A stretch of 64,000 bases of DNA from JBOGOC01 sp050747525 (GCA_050747525.1 JBOGOC010000031.1:1-64000); one strand, 5' to 3'. Counted from the stretch's first letter, positions 42,918 through 51,998 are shown. Made by a program: numbers and translations. The notes: generated by a model not told the origin, from the letters alone.

Positions 42918-44176
42918 TCTCCGCTTCCGGCGAGGATGCTCCCGGCGCCGCGATCGTGGCCGTGGGGACGGAGCTGGTGGCGGACGGCCGTCCCGACAGC
43001 AACGGCGTCGCCATCAGCCGCCTGCTCGCGGCGCGCGGGATCGCCACACGGCTCCGCACGCTGGTCCCCGACGACGAGAACGAGATCGCGCGGGTGCTGG
43101 CCGAAGCGGCGCGGAGCCATCGCCTGATCCTGGTGACGGGCGGGCTGGGGCCGACTCTCGATGACGTGACCAGGGAGGCGGCCGCGCTCGCTTTCGGCCT
43201 GACCCTTGCCGAGGACCCTCAGGTTGCCGAAGAGCTTGCCGCCAAGATGAGATCCCGCGGGCGCGAGCTGACGGCGGCGGGGCGGCGCCAGGCCATGGTG
43301 CCCGTGGGCGCCGAGCCCCTCCCCAACAGCGCCGGCACCGCTCCCGGGATCGCCCTCACCCTTTCCTCGGGCACCCGCGTTTTCCTGATGCCCGGCGTGC
43401 CGCACGAAATGCAGCGGATGATGGTCGAGCAGGTCCTGCCGCGTCTAGGGACGTGGGCGAGAGCCCCTCTCGCCTGGCGGGGCCTCAAGGCCGCCGGCCT
43501 CACGGAAGTGCAGGTCCAGGAGCGGGTGCGCGATCTGGTCGATGCCTCACCGGGGGCCTCGCTCACCATTCTGGCGTCACCCATGGAGATCACTCTCATT
43601 CTCCGTGCCGATGATCCCCGTGACGTGGATCGGATGGCGCGGCTGGCCGCGGCGCGGCTGGGGGATGATCTCGTCACCGAGGATCTGAGCGTCGGGGTGG
43701 AGGATGTCGCCGGACACATGCTGGAGCGGCTCGGGCTGACCCTGGCCACCGCGGAGTCGTGCACCGGGGGGCTCCTGGGGTCGCTCGTCACGCGGGTCCC
43801 CGGGTCGTCCAGGTGGTTCCTGCAGGGATGGGTGACCTACGCCAACGAGGCCAAGATCCGTGCGCTGGGCGTGCCGGCCGATCTGCTGGCCGCGCACGGC
43901 GCCGTGAGCGGCGAGGTCGCGGAGGCCATGGCGTCGCGTGCGAAGCTCCTGTCGGGGGCCTCCAGATCCCTGTCCATCACCGGCGTGGCGGGCCCCGACG
44001 GCGGAACGCCGGAGAAGCCGGTCGGACTGGTGTTCATCGGCCTGGCCTCCGAGGACGGCTGCCTGGTGACCCGACATCACTTTCTCGGAGATCGGGAGAC
44101 CATCAGGCTCTTCGCGGCGCGCATGGCGCTCGATCGTCTGAGACGGAGCCTGCAGGAGGATGGAGGGCGGTCGTGA
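42914..44176 (+). CDS. cinA: CinA-family nicotinamide mononucleotide amidase
   Basis: 420 residues with both CinA parts: an N-terminal molybdopterin-binding-like (COG1058, ADP-ribose pyrophosphatase) domain with VAVGTELVADGRPDSN and VTGGLGPTLDDVTREA, and a C-terminal PncC amidase domain starting TLATAESCTGGLLGS (about 275). The C-terminal part recycles NMN; the N-terminal part hydrolyses ADP-ribose. An open frame extends upstream within plsC but the ATG at 42914 is the real start. Confidence 0.94.
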   Translation: MISASGEDAPGAAIVAVGTELVADGRPDSNGVAISRLLAARGIATRLRTLVPDDENEIARVLAEAARSHRLILVTGGLGPTLDDVTREAAALAFGLTLAEDPQVAEELAAKMRSRGRELTAAGRRQAMVPVGAEPLPNSAGTAPGIALTLSSGTRVFLMPGVPHEMQRMMVEQVLPRLGTWARAPLAWRGLKAAGLTEVQVQERVRDLVDASPGASLTILASPMEITLILRADDPRDVDRMARLAAARLGDDLVTEDLSVGVEDVAGHMLERLGLTLATAESCTGGLLGSLVTRVPGSSRWFLQGWVTYANEAKIRALGVPADLLAAHGAVSGEVAEAMASRAKLLSGASRSLSITGVAGPDGGTPEKPVGLVFIGLASEDGCLVTRHHFLGDRETIRLFAARMALDRLRRSLQEDGGRS

Positions 44177-44739
44177 GGATGTTCGTGGCGGCCGAGCTGC
44201 CGGTCACGGTGCGGGACTCGCTCGTGCAGGCACAGCAGAAGCTCCGCCCTCTCCTGGGATCGATGCGATGGGCCTCGCCGGGCAGCATGCACCTCACGAT
44301 CCGTTTCCTGGGCGAGCTGGACGAGGGGCAGGTGGGACCTCTGAGCGCCGCATTGAGAGGGTCGCTGACGCCCCCCGCCGTCCAGGGATGCGACGTGCAG
44401 GTGAGGGGACTGGGGGTCTTCCCGCACGTGAAGCGCCCGCGCGTCCTGTGGGCGGGGCTGGTGGACGAGCCTCCCGGATCGCTTGCCCGACTGCACGCCG
44501 CCGTGGAGAGCGCGGTGTCGGCCGCCGGCCTGCCGGCCGAGGATCGACCCTTCCATCCGCATCTCACACTGGCGCGGCCCGGCGAGGGGAAGCCTCCCGG
44601 GGCGCTGCCCACGGTGCTGGCGGACATGAAGGATGCTGAGCTGGGGCACTTCCGCGTGGACGCTGTGCGCCTGATGCGCAGCATCCTGAAGCCCTCGGGC
44701 GCGCAACACCTCCTCGTGGAGGAGTACCCTCTCGCATGA
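44173..44739 (+). CDS. thpR: RNA 2',3'-cyclic phosphodiesterase (2H/LigT family)
   Basis: 188 residues. Two H-x-T/S-x motifs define the 2H superfamily: HLTIRFLG (about 37-44) and HPHLTLARPG (about 130-139); RMFVAAELP is the typical beginning. ThpR hydrolyses RNA 2',3'-cyclic phosphates and in vitro can make 2'-5' ligations. GTG start overlapping the cinA stop; the stop overlaps the plsY start. Confidence 0.92.
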   Translation: MRMFVAAELPVTVRDSLVQAQQKLRPLLGSMRWASPGSMHLTIRFLGELDEGQVGPLSAALRGSLTPPAVQGCDVQVRGLGVFPHVKRPRVLWAGLVDEPPGSLARLHAAVESAVSAAGLPAEDRPFHPHLTLARPGEGKPPGALPTVLADMKDAELGHFRVDAVRLMRSILKPSGAQHLLVEEYPLA

Positions 44740-45326
44740 CGAGCGGCGTGCTCACCCTGCTGGCTGCCTACCTGCTGGGCTCGATCCCCACCGGGTTCCT
44801 TCTCTTCCGATGGATGAGCGGCGAGGACATCCGCCGGCGGGGAAGCGGCAACATCGGCGCAACGAACGTGATGCGCTCGGGAGGCAGGATGGCCGGCATC
44901 CTGACGCTGCTGGTGGATGCGGCGAAGGGGGCACTGGCCGTCCTGCTGGCGCGGGCGGTCGCGCCGGGAGGGGGGTGGGCGGCCGCCGCCGCTTTCCTGG
45001 CGGTGATGGGACACTGCTATCCGGTCTTCCTGCGATTCCGGGGAGGCAAGGGGATCGCCACGGGATGCGGAGCTTACGCGGTGCTGGCCCCGATCCCCAT
45101 GCTCGCCGCGCTGGGCGTCTTCGTGGCCGTCTCCGCGCTGAGCCGCATGGTGTCCCTGGGATCGATCGCGGCGGGGCTGGCGCTGCCGGCCGCCATCGCC
45201 TGGTGGAGCGGAGAGCCGGCCCTGCTGATCTCGGCGACCGCCGCCGTCCTGCTGGCGGTGTCACGCCATCACGAGAACATCCGGCGCATCCTGGCCGGAC
45301 GGGAGCACCGCATCGGTGGCGACTGA
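44736..45326 (+). CDS. plsY: Glycerol-3-phosphate acyltransferase PlsY
   Basis: 196-residue polytopic membrane protein. The three PlsY motifs are present: YLLGSIPTGFL with GSGNIGATNVMRSGG (G-S-G-N-x-G-x-T-N), and FRGGKGIATGCGAY in the middle loop. It acylates glycerol 3-phosphate with acyl phosphate. plsX, which makes the acyl phosphate, is not in the window. It overlaps gpsA, which makes its substrate. Confidence 0.96.
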   Translation: MTSGVLTLLAAYLLGSIPTGFLLFRWMSGEDIRRRGSGNIGATNVMRSGGRMAGILTLLVDAAKGALAVLLARAVAPGGGWAAAAAFLAVMGHCYPVFLRFRGGKGIATGCGAYAVLAPIPMLAALGVFVAVSALSRMVSLGSIAAGLALPAAIAWWSGEPALLISATAAVLLAVSRHHENIRRILAGREHRIGGD

Positions 45327-46317
45327 GCTGACCGTCCTGGGAGGAGGAGCCTGGGGGACCGCTCTCGCGCTTCACGCGGCGAGATCGGGGCACGCGGTGC
45401 GGCTGTGGGTGCACGACCCGGGCCGCGCGCGCGACATCGCCCACCTGCGGGAGAACACCACCTACCTCCCCGGCCACATGCTGTCTGCGGAGGTTCAGGT
45501 GGTCACCGAGCTGCGCACCGCCCTCCGCGGAGCGCGCGAGGTGCTGGTGGCGGTCCCTTCGCATCATTGCCGGACGATCCTCGGGCAGGCGCGCCCCGAT
45601 CTGGAGAAGGACACGATCGTCTGCTTCGCCTCGAAAGGGATCGAGACCACGACCTTGCGCCGCGTGTCCGAGGTGGGAGCCGAGGTGCTCGGTGATCGGG
45701 GCCGGCGCGCGGTGCTGTGCGGTCCGTCGTTCGCGCGGGAAGTGGCGGAGGGGCATCCCACGGCCGTCGTGGTGGCCTCCGAGGATCCGGACGCGGCCGC
45801 CCGCCTCCAGCAGCGCCTTTCTTCCGGGCACCTGCGGGCCTACACCAACGACGACATGGTGGGGTCGGAGCTGGGAGGCGCACTCAAGAACGTGATTGCC
45901 GTGGGCGCGGGTGTGGTCGAGGGTCTGGGCTACGGCGCCAACACCATGGCGGCGCTCATCACCAGGGGGTTGGCCGAGATCAGCCGGCTGGCCGAGTCTC
46001 TCGGCGGGCGCAGGGAGACCCTGGCCGGACTGGCCGGCCTGGGCGATCTGGTGCTGACCTGCACGTCGCCGCTGTCGCGCAACCGCACGCTGGGTGCGCT
46101 GCTGGGGCGCGGCGGGACGCTGGAGCAGTTCCATGCCGGCACGCCCCACGTGGCCGAGGGGGAGCGCACGGCCCTGTCGGCCCGCCGGCTGGCCCAGCGC
46201 CAGGATGTGGAGATGCCCATCACCGAGCAGGTGCACGCGGTGCTGCACGAAGGAAAGCCCGCCAGGGAGGCCATCGATGAGCTTCTGGCCCGCCAGCTCA
46301 CGCGGGAGTGGCATTGA
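45316..46317 (+). CDS. gpsA: Glycerol-3-phosphate dehydrogenase [NAD(P)+]
   Basis: 333 residues. N-terminal Rossmann motif VLGGGAWGTALA (about 7-18), KGIE and CGPSFAREVAEGHPTA in the middle, catalytic lysine in GGALKNVIAVGAG, and GDLVLTCTSPLSRNR. It reduces dihydroxyacetone phosphate to glycerol 3-phosphate for PlsY. GTG start within plsY (11-bp overlap). It completes a run of lipid genes. Confidence 0.97.
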   Translation: MATELTVLGGGAWGTALALHAARSGHAVRLWVHDPGRARDIAHLRENTTYLPGHMLSAEVQVVTELRTALRGAREVLVAVPSHHCRTILGQARPDLEKDTIVCFASKGIETTTLRRVSEVGAEVLGDRGRRAVLCGPSFAREVAEGHPTAVVVASEDPDAAARLQQRLSSGHLRAYTNDDMVGSELGGALKNVIAVGAGVVEGLGYGANTMAALITRGLAEISRLAESLGGRRETLAGLAGLGDLVLTCTSPLSRNRTLGALLGRGGTLEQFHAGTPHVAEGERTALSARRLAQRQDVEMPITEQVHAVLHEGKPAREAIDELLARQLTREWH

Positions 46318-46332
46318 GTGGGGAAGCCAGGC

Positions 46333-46361
46333 TCGACCCCGCCCGCGCCGTCGATTACATT
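46333..46361 (+). promoter_or_regulatory. Weak putative promoter before the PHP phosphatase gene
   Basis: TCGACC (46333-46338), 17 bases, TACATT (46356-46361), giving a start near 46368 and a leader of about 38 bases before the CTG start codon at 46406. The -35 box is poor, so this is tentative. Confidence 0.3.
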
Positions 46362-46405
46362 GACCCGGCCGGATCTCGTCCGCGGCCGGCTCACGAGGTG
46401 AGAAC

Positions 46406-47194
46406 CTGATCGACCTGCATTCTCACATCCTCCCCGGGATCGACGACGGCAGCAAGACGCTGGAGGTGTCCCTCGAGATGTGCCGCATGGCGGCGGAGGA
46501 CGGGGTGCGCACCACCGTGTGCACGCCGCACATCGACTTCAAGTACGCCAACACCAGGAAGAGCATCGAAGCGGCGTTCGGCAAGCTCCGGGATGCGATC
46601 GAGGAGGATGGGATCCCGCTGAAGATCCTGCGCGGCGCCGAGGTGCACATGGCTCCGGACATCATCTCCAGGCTGAAGGAGGGAGACCTGCTCACCTACG
46701 CCGATCAGGGGCGCTATCTCCTGCTGGAGTTTCCGTTCCAGCAGGTGATCCCCGGTGCGGAGGACCTGGTCTACCGGCTCAGGCTGGCGGGGGTCACGCC
46801 CGTCCTGGCGCATCCCGAGCGCATCGCCTTCTTCATGGAGAACGTGGAACGCCTCTTCCAGCTGATTCGCCTGGGGGCCCTGGGGCAGGTGACCGGAGGA
46901 AGCGTGCTGGGCCAGTTCGGCGAAAAGAGTCAGCAGGCCGCCCTCACCATGATCCAGAGGAACCTGGTGCACATCGTGGCCTCGGACGCGCACGATCCTT
47001 CGTACCGGCGCCCGGTCCTGTCCGAGGCCGCCGCCGAGGTGGAGCGTCTCTTCGGGCCGGAACGATCCCGCGCCATGGTGGAGGACTACCCGCGGGCCAT
47101 CGTCGAAGGCGAGCACATCGATCCCCCCGAGCCCGTGGAGCAGCCGGCCCGGCTCAAGGGGTTTTTGTCCGGCTGGTTCGGCAGGCGTTCATGA
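46406..47194 (+). CDS. PHP-family tyrosine-protein phosphatase (CpsB/YwqE-like), CTG start
   Basis: 262 residues if translation begins at CTG 46406, giving the family N-terminus (M)IDLHSHILPGIDDGSKT. The first metal-binding motif HSH lies there, so the later GTG (46466) would lose it. GAGGTGA stands 4-5 bases before the CTG, and no ATG, GTG or TTG is available between the upstream in-frame stop (46361) and 46406. Other ligands: CTPHIDF, GAEVHM, LAHPERIAF and SDAHD. Relatives dephosphorylate bacterial tyrosine kinases that control polysaccharide export, but no such genes are near. Confidence 0.88.
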   Translation: MIDLHSHILPGIDDGSKTLEVSLEMCRMAAEDGVRTTVCTPHIDFKYANTRKSIEAAFGKLRDAIEEDGIPLKILRGAEVHMAPDIISRLKEGDLLTYADQGRYLLLEFPFQQVIPGAEDLVYRLRLAGVTPVLAHPERIAFFMENVERLFQLIRLGALGQVTGGSVLGQFGEKSQQAALTMIQRNLVHIVASDAHDPSYRRPVLSEAAAEVERLFGPERSRAMVEDYPRAIVEGEHIDPPEPVEQPARLKGFLSGWFGRRS

Positions 47195-47276
47195 GTGGAC
47201 AAACCGCGCCTTCATGCGATCATGACTGGCGCGGGCACGCGGAACTATCGACAACGTGATGCGGGAGGCATGTCGG

Positions 47277-48074
47277 ATGGCTACTCGGAACGGCGAGGGT
47301 TGGATGCGCGCGGGCCGCGGCGCCGCCCTCGCTCTGGCGGTGCTCACGTACGGGGCGGCATCGGGTCTGGAGGCACGCGATCTGGATAAGAAGGCGGTCA
47401 GTCAGTTCAAGCTGGCCTATTCCTATTACGAAGGCGGCCGGCTGCCCGAGGCGCTCACCGCGGTGGACAAGGCCCTCAAGGACGAGCCCAAGTACGCGCA
47501 GGCTCACCTTCTGCGAGGGATGATCCTCGACATGCGTGGGGCCACCGATCAGGCCCTGGCAGAGTTCGAGAAGACCCTGAGCCTGGATAAGAAGTACACC
47601 GACGCGCGCCTCTACCGGGGAAGCGCGCTCGCCAGGATGGATCGCAAGGACGAAGCGATGAAGGAGTTCGAGACCGCCCTCAAGGACCTGTCCTATCCCT
47701 ATCCCGAGAAGGTTCACACCAACATCGGGTGGCTCAAGCGGATGGAAGGGGACCTGACCGGGGCACTGCAGAGCCTGCAGGAGGCGGTCAGGTTGAACTC
47801 GAGCCATGCGCGCGCCTACTACGAGCTGGGGCTCACGTACGATACGATGGGCAAGGAGCCCGAGGCGCTTCGAGCGTACCAGGACGCGCTGGTGGGGATG
47901 GACGGGTCGCCCGACCTCCATCTGAAGCTGGGGCTGGCCATGATGAAGACCGGAAGCCCGACCAAGGCGCGCCAGCATCTGGAGAAGGTCCTGAAGATCT
48001 CTCCCGACGGCCCCCAGGCCGAGGAGGCACGCCAAGCGATCAACAGACTCAAGCCCCAGCCGTCTCCTTCATGA
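47277..48074 (+). CDS. Exported TPR-repeat protein
   Basis: About 265 residues: signal peptide (GAALALAVLTYGAASG), then six TPR units from about residue 45 (FKLAYSYYEGGRLPEALTAV; AHLLRGMILDMRGATDQALAEF; and so on). It resembles the PilF/PilW type of pilotin-like TPR protein but lacks a clear lipobox. ATG 47277 has GGGAGG upstream; GTG 47256 is an alternative. The stop overlaps the ftsY start (ATGA). Confidence 0.82.
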   Translation: MATRNGEGWMRAGRGAALALAVLTYGAASGLEARDLDKKAVSQFKLAYSYYEGGRLPEALTAVDKALKDEPKYAQAHLLRGMILDMRGATDQALAEFEKTLSLDKKYTDARLYRGSALARMDRKDEAMKEFETALKDLSYPYPEKVHTNIGWLKRMEGDLTGALQSLQEAVRLNSSHARAYYELGLTYDTMGKEPEALRAYQDALVGMDGSPDLHLKLGLAMMKTGSPTKARQHLEKVLKISPDGPQAEEARQAINRLKPQPSPS

Positions 48075-49012
48075 AGCTGTTCGATCGGTTCCGAGCGGGG
48101 CTCACGCGCACCCGCGAGGGGCTGGCCACGCGCCTGACGGGCCTGTTCCGGCCCGGCGAGGCGCGCCGTCTCAACGATCTCATGGACGAGCTGGAAGAGA
48201 TCCTGATCCAGGCCGACGTGGGCCCGGCCGTGGCCATGGACATCGTCGAGCGGATGCGCAAGGGGGCCGGAGCCGATCGCACCCTCACGGGCGTGGCAGA
48301 CCTGAAGGGCATTCTGTCGGAGGCGGTCGCCTCTCTGCAGGGCCCCGCGGGCCCGCCGGCCCCGGCGCAAGGAGCTTTCGGGGCAGGGCCGCACGTCGTG
48401 TTCCTGATCGGCGTGAACGGCGGGGGCAAGACTACCACCGCCGCCAAGCTCGCGGCGCTCCACAGGGCACAGGGGAAGACCGTTCTCCTGGCCGCGGCGG
48501 ACACCTTTCGTGCCGCGGCGATCGATCAGCTGGCGGTGTGGGCGCAGCGTGTGGGCGTGGACCTGGTGAGGCATCAGGAGGGCGCCGACCCTTCGGCCGT
48601 CGTCTTCGACGCGCTGAAGGCCGCCGCCTCGCGCCGCGCCGACGTCGTGGTGGTGGACACCGCCGGCCGGCTGCACACCAAGACTCCCTTGATGAAGGAG
48701 CTCGAGAAGATCTATCGCGTCGCGGGGCGCGAGGTCCCCGGCGCGCCCCACGAGGCCCTGCTGGTCATCGACGCCAACACCGGACAGAACGGGGTGGCCC
48801 AGGCGCGCGAGTTCCTGAAGGCGGGCCGCATCACGGGCCTGGTGCTCACCAAGCTCGATGGCACCGCCAAGGGAGGGGTGGCCATCGGCATCTCCCGGGA
48901 GCTGGGGATTCCGCTCACCTACGTCGGGATGGGCGAGGGGGTCGAGGATCTGCTGGAGTTCTCGATGCAGGCCTACGTCGAGGGACTCCTGGCCGCCGAC
49001 GCCTCCTCCTGA
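48071..49012 (+). CDS. ftsY: Signal recognition particle receptor FtsY
   Basis: 313 residues. NG domain with G1 GVNGGGKTTTAAKLA, ADTFRAAAIDQL, G3 DTAGRLHT, G4 TKLDGTAKGG and the closing GMGEGVEDLLEF. The acidic A domain of E. coli FtsY is absent; a short amphipathic N-terminus (LFDRFRAGLTRTREGLATRL) probably binds the membrane. It receives the Ffh-ribosome complex and its partner ffh lies 3 kb downstream. Confidence 0.97.
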   Translation: MKLFDRFRAGLTRTREGLATRLTGLFRPGEARRLNDLMDELEEILIQADVGPAVAMDIVERMRKGAGADRTLTGVADLKGILSEAVASLQGPAGPPAPAQGAFGAGPHVVFLIGVNGGGKTTTAAKLAALHRAQGKTVLLAAADTFRAAAIDQLAVWAQRVGVDLVRHQEGADPSAVVFDALKAAASRRADVVVVDTAGRLHTKTPLMKELEKIYRVAGREVPGAPHEALLVIDANTGQNGVAQAREFLKAGRITGLVLTKLDGTAKGGVAIGISRELGIPLTYVGMGEGVEDLLEFSMQAYVEGLLAADASS

Positions 49013-49020
49013 GAAGCGCG

Positions 49021-50166
49021 ATGCCGCCCGCACGCGACAAGGCCGCCACCAGCGCCCGGGATGCGCGCCATCTCTCCCTCTGCCTGACCCTGGCCGCGCG
49101 CGGCGCCGGCCGCACAAGTCCCAATCCCATGGTGGGGGCCGTCGTGGTGCGCGGCGGCAGGATCGTCGCCAGGGCGTATCACCGGGGCGCCGGGCTTCCC
49201 CACGCGGAGGCCGATGCCCTGAGGCGCGCCGGGCGCCTGGCCCGCGGCGCCACCCTCTACGTCAATCTGGAGCCGTGCTCGCACTTCGGCCGCACGCCTC
49301 CGTGCGTGCGGGCCATCGTGGCGGCGGGCGTGCGCAGGGTCGTGGCGTGCCATCGCGATCCGTTCCGCCAGGTGAACGGCCGCGGATTCGCCGCGCTTCG
49401 GCGCGCGGGGATCCAGGTCGACGTGGGGATCCTGCGCGAAGAAGCCGAGCGTCTCAACGAGGCCTATCTTCGATGCGTGGCGACGGGGCGCCCCTTCGTG
49501 CACGTCAAGGCGGCCATATCCCTCGACGGGCGCCTGGCCACGGTGAGCGGGGCCTCGCGGTGGATCTCGGGAGAAGGGAGCCGCCGGGCAGCCCACCGGA
49601 TGCGGGCGATCAGCGACGCGATCCTGGTGGGGGTGGGGACCGTGCTGGCGGACGATCCCAGGCTGACGGTGCGGATGGGACGGGGCGGGCGCGGCGCACA
49701 CGGCCCGCTGAAAGTGGTGATGGACAGCCGCCTCCGCGTGCCGAACGACGCGCGCCTGGTGGCCCGTGCAAGGCCCGGATCCGTTATCATCTACTGTATT
49801 CGACAGGCTCCTCCGGCCAGGCAGCGCCAGCTGGCGCGCCTCGGCGTCGTGGTCGTTCCCGTGCGAAGCGATGGCCGGGGGCGGCCCCGCCTGCGTGACG
49901 CGCTGCGTGATCTGTCGCGCCGGGGCGTGACGCGCGTGCTGCTCGAGGGAGGGGGCGAGCTGATCGCGTCGGCGCTCGAGGGCCGGCTGGTGGACAAGGT
50001 CTCGCTGTTCGTGGCCCCTCTGATCCTGGGAGGCCGCGATGCAGTCCCCTTCGCCGGAGGGGCCGGGGTGCGTCGGATCGCCCAGGCCCCTCGGCTGCAC
50101 AGACCGGCGATCCGGAGGATCGGCACGGACCTGCTGATCGAAGGGGCGCTGGTTCCGGGGGGCTGA
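49021..50166 (+). CDS. ribD: Riboflavin biosynthesis protein RibD
   Basis: 381 residues, bifunctional. N-terminal deaminase with zinc ligands in HAEADAL (about 60) and PCSHFGRTPPC (about 82-93), and a C-terminal NADPH reductase with HVKAAISLDGRLA, WISGEGSRR and LLEGGGELIASALE. It catalyses the second and third steps of the GTP branch. It starts 8 bp after ftsY, leaving no room for an FMN riboswitch. Confidence 0.96.
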   Translation: MPPARDKAATSARDARHLSLCLTLAARGAGRTSPNPMVGAVVVRGGRIVARAYHRGAGLPHAEADALRRAGRLARGATLYVNLEPCSHFGRTPPCVRAIVAAGVRRVVACHRDPFRQVNGRGFAALRRAGIQVDVGILREEAERLNEAYLRCVATGRPFVHVKAAISLDGRLATVSGASRWISGEGSRRAAHRMRAISDAILVGVGTVLADDPRLTVRMGRGGRGAHGPLKVVMDSRLRVPNDARLVARARPGSVIIYCIRQAPPARQRQLARLGVVVVPVRSDGRGRPRLRDALRDLSRRGVTRVLLEGGGELIASALEGRLVDKVSLFVAPLILGGRDAVPFAGGAGVRRIAQAPRLHRPAIRRIGTDLLIEGALVPGG

Positions 50167-50182
50167 TCCAGGTGGAGAAAGG

Positions 50183-50776
50183 ATGTTCACGGGCATCGTG
50201 ACGGAAACGGGGGTCCTCGAAACGCCGGTCATGAAGGTCGGTGGGCTGAGGCTCAGGATTCAGGCCCCTTCCACCAGCCGGGGTCTTCCCATCGGCGGGA
50301 GCGTTTCGGTGGACGGAGTGTGCCTGACGGCCGTGGACGTCGGGCGCCGCGGCTTCTGCGTGGACGTGGTGCCGGAGACGTTGCGGCGCACCACGCTGGG
50401 GAGCGCGGCGGCCGGGCGCCGCGTCAATCTGGAGCGCCCTCTCTCCGCGGCGGCGGAGCTGGGAGGCCACTTCGTCCAGGGGCACGTGGATGCACGCGCC
50501 GAGGTGGCGGGCCTGCGCCGGCGGGGAGGAGAGGTCCTGCTGGAGGTGCTGATTCCCCGCGGCATGGCCGGGCTGATCGTCCCCAAGGGATCCATCGCCA
50601 TCAACGGCGTGAGCCTCACGGTGGCCGCCGTGAAGAGCGGTCGCTTCAGCGTGGCGTTGATCCCGCACACGCTCGAGCGGACCAACCTGGGAGATCTGCG
50701 CGCCGGCGATCCGGTGAACCTGGAGGCGGACATCCTGGGCAAGTACGTGGCCGCGTTTCTGGCCAGGAGGAGCTGA
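50183..50776 (+). CDS. ribE: Riboflavin synthase alpha subunit
   Basis: 197 residues made of two lumazine-binding repeats: MFTGIVTETG with SVSVDGVCLTAV in the first and GGHFVQGHVDARA with SIAINGVSLTVAAV in the second. It dismutates two 6,7-dimethyl-8-ribityllumazine molecules to riboflavin. GGAGAAAGG precedes the ATG. It lies 16 bp after ribD and 1 bp before ribBA. Confidence 0.96.
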   Translation: MFTGIVTETGVLETPVMKVGGLRLRIQAPSTSRGLPIGGSVSVDGVCLTAVDVGRRGFCVDVVPETLRRTTLGSAAAGRRVNLERPLSAAAELGGHFVQGHVDARAEVAGLRRRGGEVLLEVLIPRGMAGLIVPKGSIAINGVSLTVAAVKSGRFSVALIPHTLERTNLGDLRAGDPVNLEADILGKYVAAFLARRS

Positions 50777-50777
50777 G

Positions 50778-51998
50778 GTGGCTCGACGGCGGCAGCACAC
50801 CGTCTTCGCGACGGTGGAGGACGCGATCGAGGAGTTCCGCGCGGGGCGGATGATCGTCATCGTGGACGACGAGGATCGCGAGAACGAAGGGGACCTGGCG
50901 ATCGCCGCCGAGAAGGTCACCTCCGAGCACATCAACTTCATGGCGCGGCACGGCAGAGGACTGATCTGCCTGCCCATGACCGAAGAACGGCTCAGGCACC
51001 TGGACATCCCTCTCATGGTGGAGAAGAACACCACGCCGTACGGCACCGCCTTCTGCGTCAGCATCGAGGCGCGCCATGGCGTCAGCACCGGCATCTCCGC
51101 CCCTGATCGGGCCCGGACCATCCGGGTGGCGGTCGACCCGGAGACCAGGCCCGCGGATCTGACACGGCCGGGGCACGTCTTTCCTCTGATGGCCGCCGCG
51201 GGCGGCGTGCTCAAGCGGCCGGGCCAGACGGAGGCTTCGGTGGACCTGGCGCGGCTCGCGGGCCTGCACCCCGCCGGGGTGATCTGCGAGGTGATGAACG
51301 AGGACGGCACCATGGCCCGCGTCCCCCAGCTGGACGCCTTCTGCCGCAAGCACGGACTCAAGATGATCAGCGTGGCGGCGCTGATCCGCCACCGCATGCG
51401 CACGGAGAGGCTCATCCGCCGTGTGGCCGCCCCCATGCTCCCCACGGCATACGGAAGCTTCCGCCTCGTCGCCTATCGCAGCGACCTGGAGGACAAGACT
51501 CACCTGGCCCTGGTGCTCGGAGACGTGAAGATGGACGACCCCACCCTGGTGAGACTGCACAGCGAGTGCCTGACGGGAGACGTCTTCGGCTCCCTGCGGT
51601 GCGACTGCGGGCTGCAGCTGGACAAGGCGATGGAGCTCATCTCGAAGGAAGGGAAGGGCATCGTCATCTACCTGAGGCAGGAGGGGCGCGGCATCGGCCT
51701 GGACAACAAGCTGCGTGCCTACGAGCTGCAGGACCAGGGCAAGGACACCGTGGAGGCCAACGAGAGCCTGGGGTTCAAGCCCGATCAGCGCGACTACGGG
51801 ATCGGCGCCCAGATGCTGTGCGACCTGGGGGTCAACCAGATCCGGCTGATGACCAACAACCCCGAGAAGTTCATCGGGCTGCGCGGATTCGGCATCGAGA
51901 TCGTGGATCGGGTGCCGCTGGAGGTTCCCTCCAGCGGCATCACCCTCGAGTACCTGAGGGTCAAGAAAGAGAAGCTGGGACACTTCCTGTCCGTCTGA
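50778..51998 (+). CDS. ribBA: Bifunctional DHBP synthase / GTP cyclohydrolase II
   Basis: 406 residues. The N-terminal RibB part has IVDDEDRENEGDL, and HGVSTGISAPDRA with RPGHVFPLMA. The C-terminal RibA part has zinc ligands in HSECLTGDVFGSLRCDCG, then RQEGRGIGLDNKLRAY and the RLMTNNPEK motif. It supplies both lumazine synthase substrates. GTG start. The usual downstream partner ribH is absent; ffh follows under its own promoter. Confidence 0.96.
   Translation: MARRRQHTVFATVEDAIEEFRAGRMIVIVDDEDRENEGDLAIAAEKVTSEHINFMARHGRGLICLPMTEERLRHLDIPLMVEKNTTPYGTAFCVSIEARHGVSTGISAPDRARTIRVAVDPETRPADLTRPGHVFPLMAAAGGVLKRPGQTEASVDLARLAGLHPAGVICEVMNEDGTMARVPQLDAFCRKHGLKMISVAALIRHRMRTERLIRRVAAPMLPTAYGSFRLVAYRSDLEDKTHLALVLGDVKMDDPTLVRLHSECLTGDVFGSLRCDCGLQLDKAMELISKEGKGIVIYLRQEGRGIGLDNKLRAYELQDQGKDTVEANESLGFKPDQRDYGIGAQMLCDLGVNQIRLMTNNPEKFIGLRGFGIEIVDRVPLEVPSSGITLEYLRVKKEKLGHFLSV

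Noticed and set aside
49013..49020. Possible FMN riboswitch before the riboflavin genes
   Set aside because: Only 8 bases separate ftsY and ribD, and nothing resembling the RFN element is seen.
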